From Megascapheus bottae (taxonomy: Eukaryota > Chordata > Mammalia > Rodentia > Geomyidae), in NCBI GenBank assembly GCA_024803745.1, contig JANJXV010000025.1, forward strand, positions 20,948,610 to 21,012,609: a DNA stretch of 64,000 nucleotides. Direction: 5' to 3'. This document shows, in pieces, positions 32,690-43,854 of the stretch (its first letter is position 1; each line of letters starts with the position of its first letter). The translations under genes were made by a program, and so were the position numbers. The notes under the pieces were generated by a model, which did no database searches, was not told where the DNA came from, and was given only the letters and a program-made list of their open reading frames with translations.

Positions 32690-33930
32690 CCACACACCCA
32701 GTGAGTTGTTTCATGGCAGAAGAGATATTCTGATTGACTTTGACCATCTCTGTTGGAAGTTCTCATCATTGTCAAACCTCAAGTCCTCCATATATTATTT
32801 TCAACCTCTGCATCTCCCACAGTTGTTGACATTTATGAAGTCACCAAGGGGAAAAAGTTATTTATTGGAGTCCCTTGGCCTTTCCACAGTAAGGGCTGGC
32901 CCAAGAGCTCCTTATCGAGAGAGTAAATAATTGCAGCAGTGCATTCAGCAAAGAGCCATGCAGGACTCTGAGTGAAGTGAAAGAATTGTGGTCTGAGACC
33001 ATCTGTTCCCCTGAGATGAGCTCGCCATCCCATCCTCTCCTGATGTTTTTCGGCATCTGACTTGGGCACCCTATCCTTGAGCTCCCAGTATCTCATTATC
33101 ATATGACCTTGCTTAGCTGTTGACAGGCCACGGACAATGCTGGTCACGTGGAGTTCCAAAAAAAAAAAATCCAATCATCTGTGTGATAATGATTTTCCTA
33201 TCTGGAAGTGATTCAACTGACATGTTGGTTTTAAATATTAATCGGATGAATTTTGGACAACGTGAATGTCTGAGTGAAATGGATTTGTCAGGGGGTGCAC
33301 TGGAAGAACTGGGCATTGGACTTGAAAAAAAAATTAAAAAATAACCTGATGTTTGTGGGGTGGGGAGACAGGGCTGCAAGGACAAGCCTGGACTGAGATG
33401 CATATTAGACATGCTTCCTGGGGAGGGGGGGAGAGAGAGAGAGGATCCTGGCACAGCCATTTTGTGCCCTTCTGTGCATCTTTTCAAAGTAGCTGCTAAT
33501 GGGTCCTAACCTTTCCCCTCCCCAAATAACACATAATGGACGCAAAATAGGAATTATAACATAGCTGATGGTGGGGAGGAAAACAAAAACAGGGTGATTG
33601 GTCCATTTGGGTGCAGTTTGATGTATATAGATTTCATAAAATACTGTCTTCTCTTGATAAATTATTACTGAATGACCTTTAAGGGTTTTTTTTCCCCATT
33701 CTCTGCTTCTTTTCTCCCTCTTGTCTTTTTTCTTCCTTCCTTATACCTCTTTCTTTCCCTTCTCTGCCCTCTTCTTTTCTCTGTCATCTCCTTCCTTTCG
33801 TAAGTACTTACTGAGTAAACTACTTTGTGCTGGCAACTAAAGGACAAAGAACACAGAGAGGCCCTCGTCTTTTGGATCTTGGCCCGGGGATGGAGGTAGA
33901 GATTAGTTGCAATAGCAGTTATTGCTGTTT
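32690..33930. other. Intergenic stretch with no gene
   Basis: Single-copy-looking sequence with an A12 run near 33158-33169 and pyrimidine-rich text at 33690-33790. Nothing coding is supported. Confidence 0.45.
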
Positions 33931-33939
33931 TCTTGGACA

Positions 33940-34180
33940 AAATCTGTTTATGAGGCTCTAGGCTAAGTGCTTTGCAAGTAGATAGCTATTTAGCCTCCAT
34001 AACACTGTGAGAAAGGAACCAGGTTTTGTTTTGTTTTCTTTTTCCTGTTTCACAAATGGGGGAAACAAGCTCAGAAAGGTTAAGTAACATTCCTGAGGTG
34101 ACACCGGATGAAGCATCTTGGGATCGAACTCTAGCAGTCTGGATCCTGAACCAAGCTCTGAAACACTCAACACCATGTAG
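33940..34180 (-). repeat. MIR relic, full-core copy
   Basis: ctaggctaagtgctttgcaa, gcctccataacactgtgaga, tcacaaatgggggaaacaag, ctcagaaaggttaagtaaca and ggatcgaactctagcag cover nearly the whole reverse MIR, with a T-rich insertion near 34024-34046. Confidence 0.8.
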
Positions 34181-35114
34181 CCTGAGACGGACCACCCGCA
34201 GGCCCTGCACATGTGCATGGGAGCAGGCCCATGGAGCTTCTCTGATAATCAAACCAGATTTTTGCTCCTGGGGGTGCCTGTAGTCTTGGGGGCTTTCATC
34301 CTGTGAGCTTCTGGAACCTTTCTCCTTGACCTGTAACTTTATTCTTGCCACCAATGCCCCAATTTCCCCTTGGGGGGAGCATTCTTCTCAAGCCCCTCCT
34401 TTCCCACAGCCAGCACTCTGAACTTCTGTCTGGATCTCCCTCTTCTCTATTTTGCAAAAAAGCAGCTGTAAATTTCATCCCTTGCAATTCAGTTTCAGAG
34501 CCGGTAGGACACTGAGCCTGAGATGAATTGGCGTTTAATCTTGCATGCCTAACAAACCTGCAGAGGTAGCTCAGGGGGGAAAAAAAAGAAAGAAAGAAAG
34601 AAATCTCTTGCTTCTATTAGTGAGATAGTGTGAGGTCCAGTTCCACTGATGAGAGGTTTTATCATTATTTTTTTTTTAAAAAGCAGGGACTTGTCTCCAA
34701 TACTGCAGGCATGTCAAAAAAAAAGGAGAGATAACAAAACCTGAATAAAATGTCAGCGCAGGCAGAGAGCTAAATAAGGCTTGTCCAACTTCCACAATTT
34801 GCAGAATGCGCTACGACTGCCCCAGTGGTTCTTTCTCTTCCCCCACCCCTCCACACTGCCCCCTGTCACCTTCTGCCAGCTGTTGGCAGGTGACCCCTCT
34901 GGTTTTCTGGAAGAATGGTGTGGAGAGAGAGAGAATAGGAGGGGTGTTTGGTATGAGGGTACCTAAATTTGAATTCTCGTCTCTGTCATGGCTTTGGTAG
35001 TTGTGGTTTCATCTTTGTGGATTGCAGAATACGTTTTTTATAAACAGGTAGGAATTGTTTTTTTTTTTTTTTTTGCACAGGGGTTTACACCTTGGGCCTG
35101 CCTGCCTGCCTGCC

Positions 35115-35120
<6 letters not shown>

Positions 35121-35199
<79 letters not shown>

Positions 35200-35200
35200 C
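35121..35200. repeat. (CT)n-(CTTT)n microsatellite at a SINE tail
   Basis: A pure CT run (35121-35183) and then tttctttctttc, directly against the tail side of the reversed B1-Geo at 35205. A CCTG run (35096-35113) precedes it. Confidence 0.95.
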
Positions 35201-35204
35201 TTTC

Positions 35205-35580
35205 CAGTCCTGGGGCTTGAAGTCAGGGCCTGACCTCCTTTGGCTCATGGCTAACACTCTACCACTTGAACCACAGCTCCATTTCTGGCATTTTTTCTTT
35301 CTTTCTTTTTATTTTTTTGCCAGTCGTGGGCTTGAGTTCTGGGCCTGAGCACTGTCCTTGGACTTTCTCAAGGTTAGAGCTCTACCATTTGAGCCTCAGC
35401 ACCATTTCTGTCTTTTTTCTATGTATGTGGTACCAAGGAATCAAACCCGGGTCTTTGTGCATGCTAGGCAAGTGCTCTACCACTAGGCCAAACTCCTGGC
35501 CCCATCTGGCAGGTTTTTCTATGATTTATTGAAGATAAAAAGTCTGCCCAGGCTGGGTTTGAACCATGATCAATGAATCT
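35205..35580 (-). repeat. B1-Geo SINE split by an IDL-Geo insertion
   Basis: The Geo half lies at 35205-35291 (cctggggcttgaagtcaggg, ctctaccacttgaaccacag). The linker and part of the head lie at 35512-35580 (gatttattgaagataaaaag, cccaggctgggtttgaacca). The head end is lost. Confidence 0.8.
35315..35504 (-). repeat. IDL-Geo SINE nested in B1-Geo
   Basis: In reverse: gccagtcgtgggcttgagtt, ctctaccatttgagcctcag, atgtggtaccaaggaatcaa, catgctaggcaagtgctcta and ccaaactcctggcc. A short direct repeat, tctggca, at 35284-35290 and 35505-35511 marks the probable target site. Confidence 0.87.
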
Positions 35581-35829
35581 GCCTAAATGTGCCCCTCTCT
35601 GTTATCTGCAGAAGATCTGAGCCATTTGAGTGGGGGACCCAAAGGCCATTAACAGGTGAACAGCAGTGACTTGGGGGCAGATGTAGCTTTGGGTTCACAT
35701 AAAACGTGCAGATTGAGGACAGCCATGAAGGCATCTGGCTGGAAGCTTACTTCCACATGGTTTTGTACTTTGGATGATTTTAGTGAACTTCCAGTGGTGT
35801 CTGACTTCCAGACATGGTGTCTTCCCAGA

Positions 35830-36185
35830 GGTCGAGGCCTAGTGGAGTATTAGGAACTCACTGTGTATGATTCCCTCCTAGTTTGGATATTGGGGACTCT
35901 GATGGGTGTTAAGGGTCACTTGGATGGAACCCTCTTGAGTGGAATTGGCACCCTCATAAAAAAAGACCCCAGAGGGGTTGAATACCTTCTCTGTGACATG
36001 CAAGGAGGCTTCCATGGGTCAGCCATCAACCACTGGTGAGGGGGAAGAGCCCCTCACCTGGGTCCTGGCGTATCCTCAGCCTCATCTCAGTTTGTCCAGC
36101 CTCCAGCTGTGGGAAGTAAACATGTGTTGTTGTTTTCCCTTGTCTAGTCTGTGTTATTTTGTTCCACTGACCCAACATAGACTAA
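35830..36185 (+). repeat. MaLR-type LTR
   Basis: ggcaccctcataaaaaaaga, ccccagagggg, ctccagctgtgggaagtaaa and cttgtctagtctgtgttatt, then ttgttccactgacccaacat, follow the 3' half of an MST/MLT1-like LTR (polyA region and end). Confidence 0.55.
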
Positions 36186-36689
36186 ACCGAGAGGATCCAT
36201 GGGATGTGTATGGGGGGGGAGGAAATCACTGTGACAGACAAGGGGAGGAGCCAAAACTTCAACCTTGATGCATCTGTGTGAGGAGAGAGCTTAGGAGGGA
36301 CTGGCTAGGAAGAACCCAGGATTGTGGTGTTACTCTGGAAATTCTCCACTAGGCCAGCAGGGACAAGAAGAAGAAGACTTCCAGAAGAACTGGCTCAGCT
36401 CTATTTACCACCCCAGCCCTCTCCCCCCCTCCCCCACTTCTCTCTTCAGTAGCCAAGCCATTGGCTAGAGCGGAAGTGTAGTCTGCATGAGTTCTGCCAT
36501 AGATGAGAAGATGTTGAGGCCTGCAGGCTGAGTCAGCTCTGCTCCCTGCAGTGGGATATGACCAGAACACCTGCATGGTTCCTCCATAAATCCTTGCTCA
36601 GAGTAATTGAACTGCCTGGGCAAACTGTGCACTCAAGGCTCGGATGCAATGTTAGCCAACCCTGATAGGGGCCGTGCTGTGCCTCTCTG

Positions 36690-36960
36690 GAGTGCTCAGA
36701 CTCAAGTCTTAACCCTCAGTACTTGTACATGTGACTCTATTTGAAGACTGAGTCTGAACAAAGTTGAAGTGAGCCCATTAGAGTAAGCCCTAATCCAACG
36801 GGATGATGGTTCTCACAAAGACAAAACTAGTCTGGACATGTAAGGGAAAGATGATGGGAAGAAATGAGATGACTCCACATGGAGGAGGAAGGCTCCAGAA
36901 AATACAGCCATGCTGTCACGTTGCTCCTGGAATTTCTACTCATCAGAACTTCCAGTAAGT
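36690..36960 (+). repeat. MLT1-type LTR
   Basis: cttaaccctcagtacttgta, catgtgactctatttgaaga, gtaagccctaatccaacggg and cacaaagacaaaac match the MLT1 cctaacccccagtacctcag, gtgaccttatttgg and cctaatccaata landmarks. Confidence 0.65.
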
Positions 36961-37434
36961 CCATTTCTGTTGGTTAGGTCATCCAATCATAAGTGGTACT
37001 TGTGAAGAAGCACCTAGCTGAGTGCTTCTTGATGTCCTCAGGGCAGGACTATGGCTCTTTAATAATAGGAAGAGAAAAGAGACATCGGAATAGAACAAGT
37101 CCATTTACTAAGCACAGGGCCTTTACCATGCATTTGCTTGCTAGGGTTGCTGTCATAAATAAGCATGAACTGGACAATCTGGACATCTGCTTCTATCACC
37201 ACTCCTATGTCTCAGAGTGCCCTTTTCTGTCTCTTATAAGGACATTCTCATTGGCTTTAGGGCCAACTATAATCCAGTATGATCTTATCTCAATCCTCGT
37301 CTTAAAGATTTGATTTCTAAGTGACACAATTTCTTACGGGGAAATAATGTAAGTCAGCCATGTATATTCCTTTCAAATTGTCCATCAACTTTATTCAGTA
37401 AATATAATTGGTACAATTGAAGCAGTGCAAGTTT

Positions 37435-37510
37435 AGACCGGTTAAGTAACTTGCCCAAGGTCACACTGCTGGTTAGACCATCATACCAAGATTGAAGTCT
37501 GGCCTTTTAC
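37435..37510 (-). repeat. MIR relic
   Basis: ggttaagtaacttgcccaag, gtcacactgctggttagacc and gattgaagtctgg are an obvious reverse MIR core. Confidence 0.8.
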
Positions 37511-37569
37511 TGTCAAGTCTGCATCCAAGGCTGGTCACTCACCTTCTTGGTTGCATCATAGCATCTTGT

Positions 37570-37925
37570 GAAGATGGTTATGATTTCAGAGGCATTGGAC
37601 CCTTTAAGAGGTAGAATCTAAGGAAGGAAGTGAGAGGTCATGGGGCTGTGTCCTTGTAGGGGACATTGGGCTCTAGGCTCCTCCTCTTCCTCTTCTACTT
37701 CCTGGCCACCATCTTTGCTACATCACATGTTCCCACATGACAGGCTGTCTCACCACAGGACCAAAAGCCATGAAGCCACCCCACCATGAACCCAAACCCA
37801 ATAACTCCCCCCCCAAAATAAAGCCTAAATAAACCTTTTCTTCTTTAAGCCGATTATTCCAGGCGGGGTGTTTTTGTTGTTTTTGTTGTTGTTTTCACCA
37901 ACAGAAAACCAACTAACCAAAGCCT
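37570..37925 (+). repeat. Rodent MaLR-type LTR (MT/ORR1-like)
   Basis: tcagaggcattggacccttt, ggaccaaaagccatgaagcc, caaaataaagcctaaataaa, ccttttcttctttaagccga and aaaccaactaaccaaag give the rodent MaLR order, including an AATAAA polyadenylation signal and the LTR end. Confidence 0.65.
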
Positions 37926-38204
37926 GTGGACATTTAAAATGTAATGAAGTTAATCATTATTTCAGTTTTTCTGGTTAGTGTGTCTTTTGTCCTGAGAATC
38001 AGTTTGAGTGATGTTCTCCTATGGTTCATTTTAGAAGTTCTACTTTTATATATCCTCCTCTGTAGGGCTTTGGGATTCATTTTTGTGTCAACGAGATGGG
38101 AAGGTTTGACTGAACTAGGGATCCCCTACTTCACAGCTAATTTGACCTTGTGCTATCAAAAGAATAATATTAACTTATAGAGAAAAACCACTAATGTAAA
38201 GCTA

Positions 38205-38420
38205 CGGACAGAACACCTAATGCACAATGGACAGAAAAATCTAACTCACCATTTAATTAGAAAAGAAAGATGTATTGGCTTATCTACCTGAAGCTCAGGA
38301 GAAGATTTCACATGCATAAGTGACTTAATTATTAGGCATAGAAGCATTAGATAGCCGTTCATTCAAGTAATTTGAGAAAAGATGTCGACTGCAGGTATGG
38401 CTCGATCAGCGGCTTTAATG
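38205..38420. other. Candidate conserved non-coding element
   Basis: ctaatgcacaatggacag (an ACAAT(G/A)G SOX-like core), accatttaattagaaaagaa, gcataagtgacttaattatt and gcagcggctttaatga-like text, without a repeat match. Confidence 0.3.
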
Positions 38421-38744
38421 ATGTGATTAGTATAGATTCTCACTCTCCTATCCCCAGATCTTTTCTCAAATGTGGTCTCTACTCTCAGGCAAGCTCTCTC
38501 ATTGTGGTAGTAAGCTCATTCTCTCAGCCATCCTGAATTCCTTAGTAGCAGGATAGATAGAATATTTATTGATGGATTGATTTATTTATTTAAACTGAGC
38601 TTCTCCAGTGCCCTGTGCTTTGATGCTGTTGTCATTAAGCTTGAAGCCAGTGCCCCAAGAGTCATGGAAGAAATTCTGCCCATAGTCATTTGTCTAGCAC
38701 TGAGTCTGTTTGTGCACTTAAAACCCTGTAGAACAGAGATCCAG

Positions 38745-38865
38745 GGCTTGAGAGTCTGTTTAGCCTGTTTCTGCTTCCTTATTTGATGAACTATGTGACT
38801 CTGGGCAAGTGTTTTCTTCTTTTCTCAGACTTAGTTTCCTCCTGTGAGAAAGGCAGAGCAGAGCA
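38745..38865 (+). repeat. MIR relic
   Basis: gaactatgtgactctgggca, agtgttttcttcttttctca and gacttagtttcctcctgtga follow MIR's gtgtgaccttgggcaag and cctcagtttcctc. Confidence 0.75.
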
Positions 38866-38891
38866 GTGATTTCTCTTGAGATTATCAAGAG

Positions 38892-39132
38892 AGCTGCTAC
38901 CCGTAACTCACACCTATAATCCCAGCTACCAAGGAGGTTGAGATCTCAAGATTGTGGTTCAAAGCCAGCCCAGGAAAGAAAGTCTGTGAGACTCTTAATC
39001 TCCAACTAACTACCAGAAGGGCTGGAAGTGGAGCAGTGGCTAACGTGGTAGAACACTACTACACTACTAACCTTGAGCAAAGAGAAGCTCAAGGACAGCA
39101 CCTGGACCCTGAGTTCAAGTCCCGTGGCTAGG

Positions 39133-39133
<1 letters not shown>
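38892..39133 (+). repeat. B1-Geo SINE
   Basis: Head ataatcccagctaccaagga, linker ctccaactaactaccagaag, tail agcagtggctaacgtggtag with a small tandem ctacta duplication, and ccctgagttcaagtcccgtg. It is followed directly by (AC)n. Confidence 0.87.
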
Positions 39134-39134
<1 letters not shown>

Positions 39135-39186
<52 letters not shown>

Positions 39187-39196
39187 ACACACACAC
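39135..39196. repeat. (AC)n microsatellite at a SINE tail
   Basis: An AC run of about 62 bp with one AT interruption, directly after the B1-Geo end. Confidence 0.97.
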
Positions 39197-39282
39197 GGGA
39201 TTGTCCAAGAGGAAAATGAGACTCTTCGTGTGCAGGAGAAAAAGAGAGCGGGCACAGAAATAGAAAATACAGAGTTAGAAAG

Positions 39283-39540
39283 CTATGAATTCAGGCCATT
39301 TGAACAGGAGGTAAACACATTGCAGGCTTAGAGCTGTCATATTTCAGACCAGCCACAGAAAGCTTCCTCTTCCCACAGGGTCCTTGCCAGAGGGTAAAGG
39401 AGAGAAGAAGCCACTCGTTCTCTGCAGAAACCTCTGAATTCAAAGTAGTTTGATCACCTTCCAAAGAAAGCCAAACTCAAATGGTCATCCTCGTGCAAAG
39501 TCGAGCCCCTCCTGCTGGTTTCCGCAATGAATATCCCAAA
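39283..39540 (+). repeat. Diverged local direct duplication, left copy
   Basis: This segment aligns with 40809-41195. The core (39431-39538) shares gaattcaaag, accttccaaagaaag, ccaaactcaaa, cctgctggt, aatga and atccca in order. The flanks share gcaggct..gagctgt and tccttg..gagg..ggaga blocks. I know no repeat family with this sequence. Confidence 0.65.
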
Positions 39541-39944
39541 GGGCCAAGCTGGACACTGCAAGAGGGAAGCTAGGGGCCCCCGTCCATCATGTTCTTGAGC
39601 TGTGTCCATGGTACCATGTATCATCAGATGCCACCCCTCAAATCCAGGACTCTCAGAGGAAACCACAATGAGAATCTGGCTTATATTCAAACCCGCTATA
39701 TCCATCACCTGAAGACAGCTAACGTGTCAAGAAGAAAATCATTCAGATATTGCATCTCCAGGAAGCCAAGCAGAAAGAGGAGGAGGTGAAGGGGCAGCAT
39801 CTCTCCTGCAGACAGAGGGCAGAGGTGTGTCCCTAACACTGATGTGGAGACAGGAAAGCCAAATGGAAGAGAAAAAGGCACAGAGGACATGGTCTGCACG
39901 AGCCATGTCAGTGGTAGTTTTGAATGTGATGACATGTCAAACTT

Positions 39945-40060
39945 GGTTAAAAAGAAGGTGCCAGTCAGTTTTCTGTCACCTGTGCCAAAATACATGAGAT
40001 AAACAACTTAAAAGGAGGAAAGATTTAGCTAGATATTTAGACTCCAGACCCAAAGTCTAG
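39945..40060 (+). repeat. MaLR-type LTR fragment
   Basis: gtcagttttctgtcacctgt, gccaaaatacatgagataaa and caacttaaaaggaggaaaga match the known ttctgtcactgtaacaaaat / acctgagataa segment of MaLR-class repeats. Confidence 0.5.
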
Positions 40061-40666
40061 GAAGACTAATTTAGAGTTTGGCCGTTCCCACCTTCCCTAT
40101 AGGCCAAGCAAAGAGACAAGGGGAAGGACAGAGTAAGGAGATTTATTATTTATTATTATCTTCAGCCCTCTAGGGGTTCAAACAATGGCTTCAGGTTAAA
40201 TAGGAGAATTGGGGTAGAGGAGGAGAAAGGTATATAGAGTTATAACAAACCACAAGTATGGCTTGGTGGATCCTTAAGTCAGTGTTTGTCCTTGAAGGAA
40301 TTTCAGAGAAATTACTTTATTACTGGGATGGAACAGGGGCAGGGTGCCCCCCTCCCAGTCCCCTGAAGTTGGAGCTGCTTGCTTTCAGATGATGAGAGGA
40401 AGACATGGCCCGGCTGAGGGACCATTTGCCTTCTGTCTGAGACACCAGTCACTGCATCTTCTTTCTGGGAACCCAAGGTGATTGCAAAGAGACTGCAGCA
40501 GAGAATGGCTCTGAGCAGAGGGCACTGGGGGACTTGCAGTGAATTTGCAGGGTGCAGCTCTTGGAGCCAGCAGTTCCTGGGTTTCCCGTGGCTCTGGGTC
40601 CTGTAACAAGGCAGAACATAATGGTAGTGGAACATAGCTGCTTACCACATTGTAGTTTGGGGAAAG

Positions 40667-40697
40667 AGACAGACAGACAGACGGACAGACAGACAGA
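40667..40697. repeat. (GACA)n tetranucleotide repeat
   Basis: About seven GACA units, one with G for A (gacg). Confidence 0.93.
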
Positions 40698-40808
40698 GGT
40701 GAGAGGGAGAAAGAGTCTCCTCTGTGGACATACCCCCATAACCTTCACCCCTTCTCCCTCCTAAGTATCTACCACCTCCCCGAAGAGCGGTGAGTTGGGG
40801 ACAGAGCC

Positions 40809-40955
40809 AGCTATACTTGGAGCTTTAGGGAACCATTTAAGATGCAAACCACAATAAGCAGGCTCTCTGCTCTGTTCCAGGAAAGAGGAAAGAAAGGGCT
40901 AGAAACTCCTCTATCCTTGTAAAAGAGGAAGGGAGAAAAGGAAACAGCTGGTGTT

Positions 40956-41033
<78 letters not shown>

Positions 41034-41195
41034 TCTCCCTTCTTTCCCCCCCCTCTCTCTCTGCCATAACCCTGTGAATTCAAAGCGGTGTTATGACCTT
41101 CCAAAGAAAGAATGCCAAACTCAAACGCAAATTAACATAGTGTTGCTAAGTAGAGACTCTCCTGCTGGTCTCCTGTAATGAACAAATCCCATTCA
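40809..41195 (+). repeat. Diverged local direct duplication, right copy, with inserted (CT)n
   Basis: Partner of 39283-39540. The core (41071-41191) carries the same ordered blocks. A long (CT)n tract (40956-41062) sits exactly where the left copy has only ttctctgc, which accounts for most of the length difference. Confidence 0.65.
40956..41062. repeat. (CT)n microsatellite
   Basis: CT tract with a C8 interruption near 41046-41053. Confidence 0.97.
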
Positions 41196-41719
41196 TTTGT
41201 AATTAGCAGCGCCAGGCAAGAAGGGCAATTAGTGTGTGCTGACAGGGAAGGGGGAAACACACAAGCTTTCTTCTCTTTCCTGGGATTTGCCTTTTGCACT
41301 TGGAAAATCTAGCAGGAGCTTTTCTCCTGTGGTCTCCAGGTCCCCGCGTGTGGCACCCTAGGATACCATATGGGGCAGAGATGAGAGTGTGCCACTGGGA
41401 AACAACAGAGCCTTTCCACTCTCAGAGCTGTCTATTCTCTGTCTCCACCTTACAAATGGCCAGTCTGTGAAGGAGGAGCTGGCTTTGAAGGTGGTTGCTT
41501 CAGTTTCCTTAAACAGTTTGTGATGCATCCTTACCCCTTGGCAGACAGAGTCTTAGTACTGACTGGACTGTAGAAAAACTCTGACTTCCCCAAGGTCTTC
41601 CCTGGCCCTGGCTTGAATAGCTTTGGGGGATCTGCACACCCCCCCACCATGTTCCCCTCCTCCCAGGACAGCAGAGATGGCTAGGGTTTAGGTTATAGTT
41701 AGGAGATTGGGAAATGGAC

Positions 41720-41802
41720 ATCTCTCTGTTTCTCTGTCTGTTTCTCTCTGCGTGTCTCTCTGTCTCTGTCTCTGTCTCCGTCTCCCTCTCTCTCGCTCTC
41801 TC
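41720..41802. repeat. Imperfect (CT/CTGT)n repeat at a SINE tail
   Basis: tctctgtctctgtctctgtc-like sequence ending at the tail side of the reversed B1-Geo at 41812. Confidence 0.88.
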
Positions 41803-41811
41803 CCTTTGTGC

Positions 41812-42000
41812 ACTGGTTCTGGGGCTTGAACTCAGGGCCTTGTCTCTGAGCTTTTATGCTCAAGGCTAGTTAGTGTTCTACCACTTTGAGCCACAATGTC
41901 ATTTCTAGACTTTCCTGATGGAGCTGGCTTTTGAACAGTGACCCTCAGATCTCAGCCTCCTGAGTAGCTAAGATGATAGGCATGAGCCACTGGGCACTGG
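41812..42000 (-). repeat. B1-Geo SINE with linker deletion
   Basis: In reverse: ggggcttgaactcagggcct, atgctcaaggctagttagtg, accactttgagccacaatgt, then directly gagctggcttttgaacagtg and gagtagctaagatgatagg. The ccaattaacca linker is missing. Confidence 0.82.
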
Positions 42001-42631
42001 GACTGGCAGGTGTCTTTTATCTGCAGAGCCAGACCAGTCTCACAGACTGACCAGAAATGTCAGTCAAGCTGTCAGGCGATTATTTAATAAGCTGCTGACG
42101 CTGCCCCCACTGTGTCCCCTTCTCAGTAGATCTAGGGGACAGTGATTCCTTCCAAAGTGCCATTTTCAGAGGCACAGACTTTCAAAACCTATGCTTAACA
42201 TATGCCCAAGACGAGACTGGAATCTTGTTTTCACCCCCCCATTTGTTAGGCTCATCTTTCTAGCATGCGAAGAAAACTTCACTTTTGGTTAGAAGTATGA
42301 GAAACTCTGAATTATTGTCAGTGCATTCAAGTCCATGAACCATGATGAAAGGATAGATTTCTGTCATCAGGGGAGGCCTGGCAGCTCAGGGGATTCTTGA
42401 TGCTGTGCAAGAGAAAACGTTGTGTAAATGGCAGGTTTTAGTTCTGTCCTGTTCCTGCTCTCTACGAGCTGTGCTGTGTACTCAGGCAGTTACGTTAGCA
42501 CGCTGAGTCCCCGTTTCTTTTATCATTCCAATAAAGGCCATATACCTCACCTCAAAGGGAGCTGGGAGAGTTGGACTTTGAATCATAACTAAAGGCTCAG
42601 GGAGAACAAAACTTGAATTAGTATAAGATAG

Positions 42632-42782
42632 CCCAGGCACTGGCTTCTCACGTTTATAATCCTTGCAACTCAGGGAGCTGAGATCTGAAGATCATGGTGC
42701 AAAGCCAGTCTGGACAGCAAAGTCTATGACACTGTTATCTCCAATGAGTCACCAAATTAAAAGAAGAAAAAAAAAAAGCTAA
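42632..42782 (+). repeat. B1-Geo SINE, head and linker only
   Basis: gcttctcacgtttataatcc, actcagggagctgagatctg, gtgcaaagccagtctggaca and ttatctccaatgagtcacca, ending in an A-run without the Geo monomer. Confidence 0.72.
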
Positions 42783-43027
42783 GAAGGTCAACTGACCTGG
42801 AATTGCTCTGGTTAGTTCAAGATCTCCAGCTCTCAACTACCGGGTGCCATGAGTTTGTGTTCGTGATCAACTAAGGGAATTAAAAGGCAAAGGCACAAAG
42901 CTGAGTTCTGTAGCTGTGGTGCAGGTGAGCCTCACTTTTCAGGAATCAGCACTGGGGATAGAAATGGTCAGGGAGACCACCTCTGGAATGGGTGGGTGCA
43001 AGGTGGAAAGGCTGCTTGCTGGATTTT

Positions 43028-43229
43028 TGATTTTTGATTTTTTTTTGCCAGTCTTGATCTTGAGCTCAGGGCCTGAGCACTCTCCTTGGGATTTCTCAAG
43101 GCTAGAGCTCTACCACTTGAGCCTCAGCACCACTTCTGGCTTTTTCTATGTAAGTGGTACCAAGGAATGGAACCCGGCTCTTCGTGCATGCTAGGCAAGC
43201 ACTCTACCACTAGGCCAAACTCCCAGCCA
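43028..43229 (-). repeat. IDL-Geo SINE with target-site duplication
   Basis: In reverse: gccagtcttgatcttgagct, ctctaccacttgagcctcag, gtaagtggtaccaaggaatg, catgctaggcaagcactcta, ccaaactcccagcc. The 14-bp target gcttgctggatttt occurs at 43014-43027 and 43230-43243 without mismatch. Confidence 0.94.
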
Positions 43230-43854
43230 GCTTGCTGGATTTTGCAGTCCTGTCTGTGTCAGGAAGTCTGTGGGCTGCGTGCTGAGTGTTTTCCTCACAT
43301 ACTGGAAACTTTCTCCTCTAAATTACAGGGACCATATATTAACAATATTTGGAGGTGGGACCTTTGGGAGGGGAAAGGGGTAGAGGTGGTAGATTGGAGT
43401 CATCCATGAATGGAGTGGTGAATCTAATGAGTTCTCAGGGGACTTGGCTTTGTTGTAAAGAAATGAACTTTCTCCGGCAGGCTACGATGCTCTGATCTGC
43501 TTTGGGACTTTTCTCATGAGCAAGAAAGCCATCGCCATCTACAGCAGCCCTTGCCCCTTTGATGTCAGCCTCTGGAACCTTCTTTATAACTGAACTCAGT
43601 CTTGGGTTACACAATGGCCTTCCTGCCAAACAGCAGACATGAAACTATTGGAAGATGGTGGCTCCGTCAGCAGGGACCCAGACCTGTGACAGCCAGAGCA
43701 GGAAGTCCTCTGGCTGGTGATTCTGCTTTGGGTTTAAGCAAAGTTTTCATGATGTTGCCTCGCCCTGGCATTAGCAGGAGCCTGAATTCTGCCCCCCCAT
43801 GTGGAGGCTGGAGTTCCCAGGTGGAAATTTACTGGAGTTGGGTTGCGGCTCTGT

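Noticed and set aside
37944..38180. Hydrophobic 78-codon frame that could look like a small membrane protein
   Set aside because: It lies in T-rich sequence next to an LTR end, with no good start context. Hydrophobicity follows from T-rich codons.
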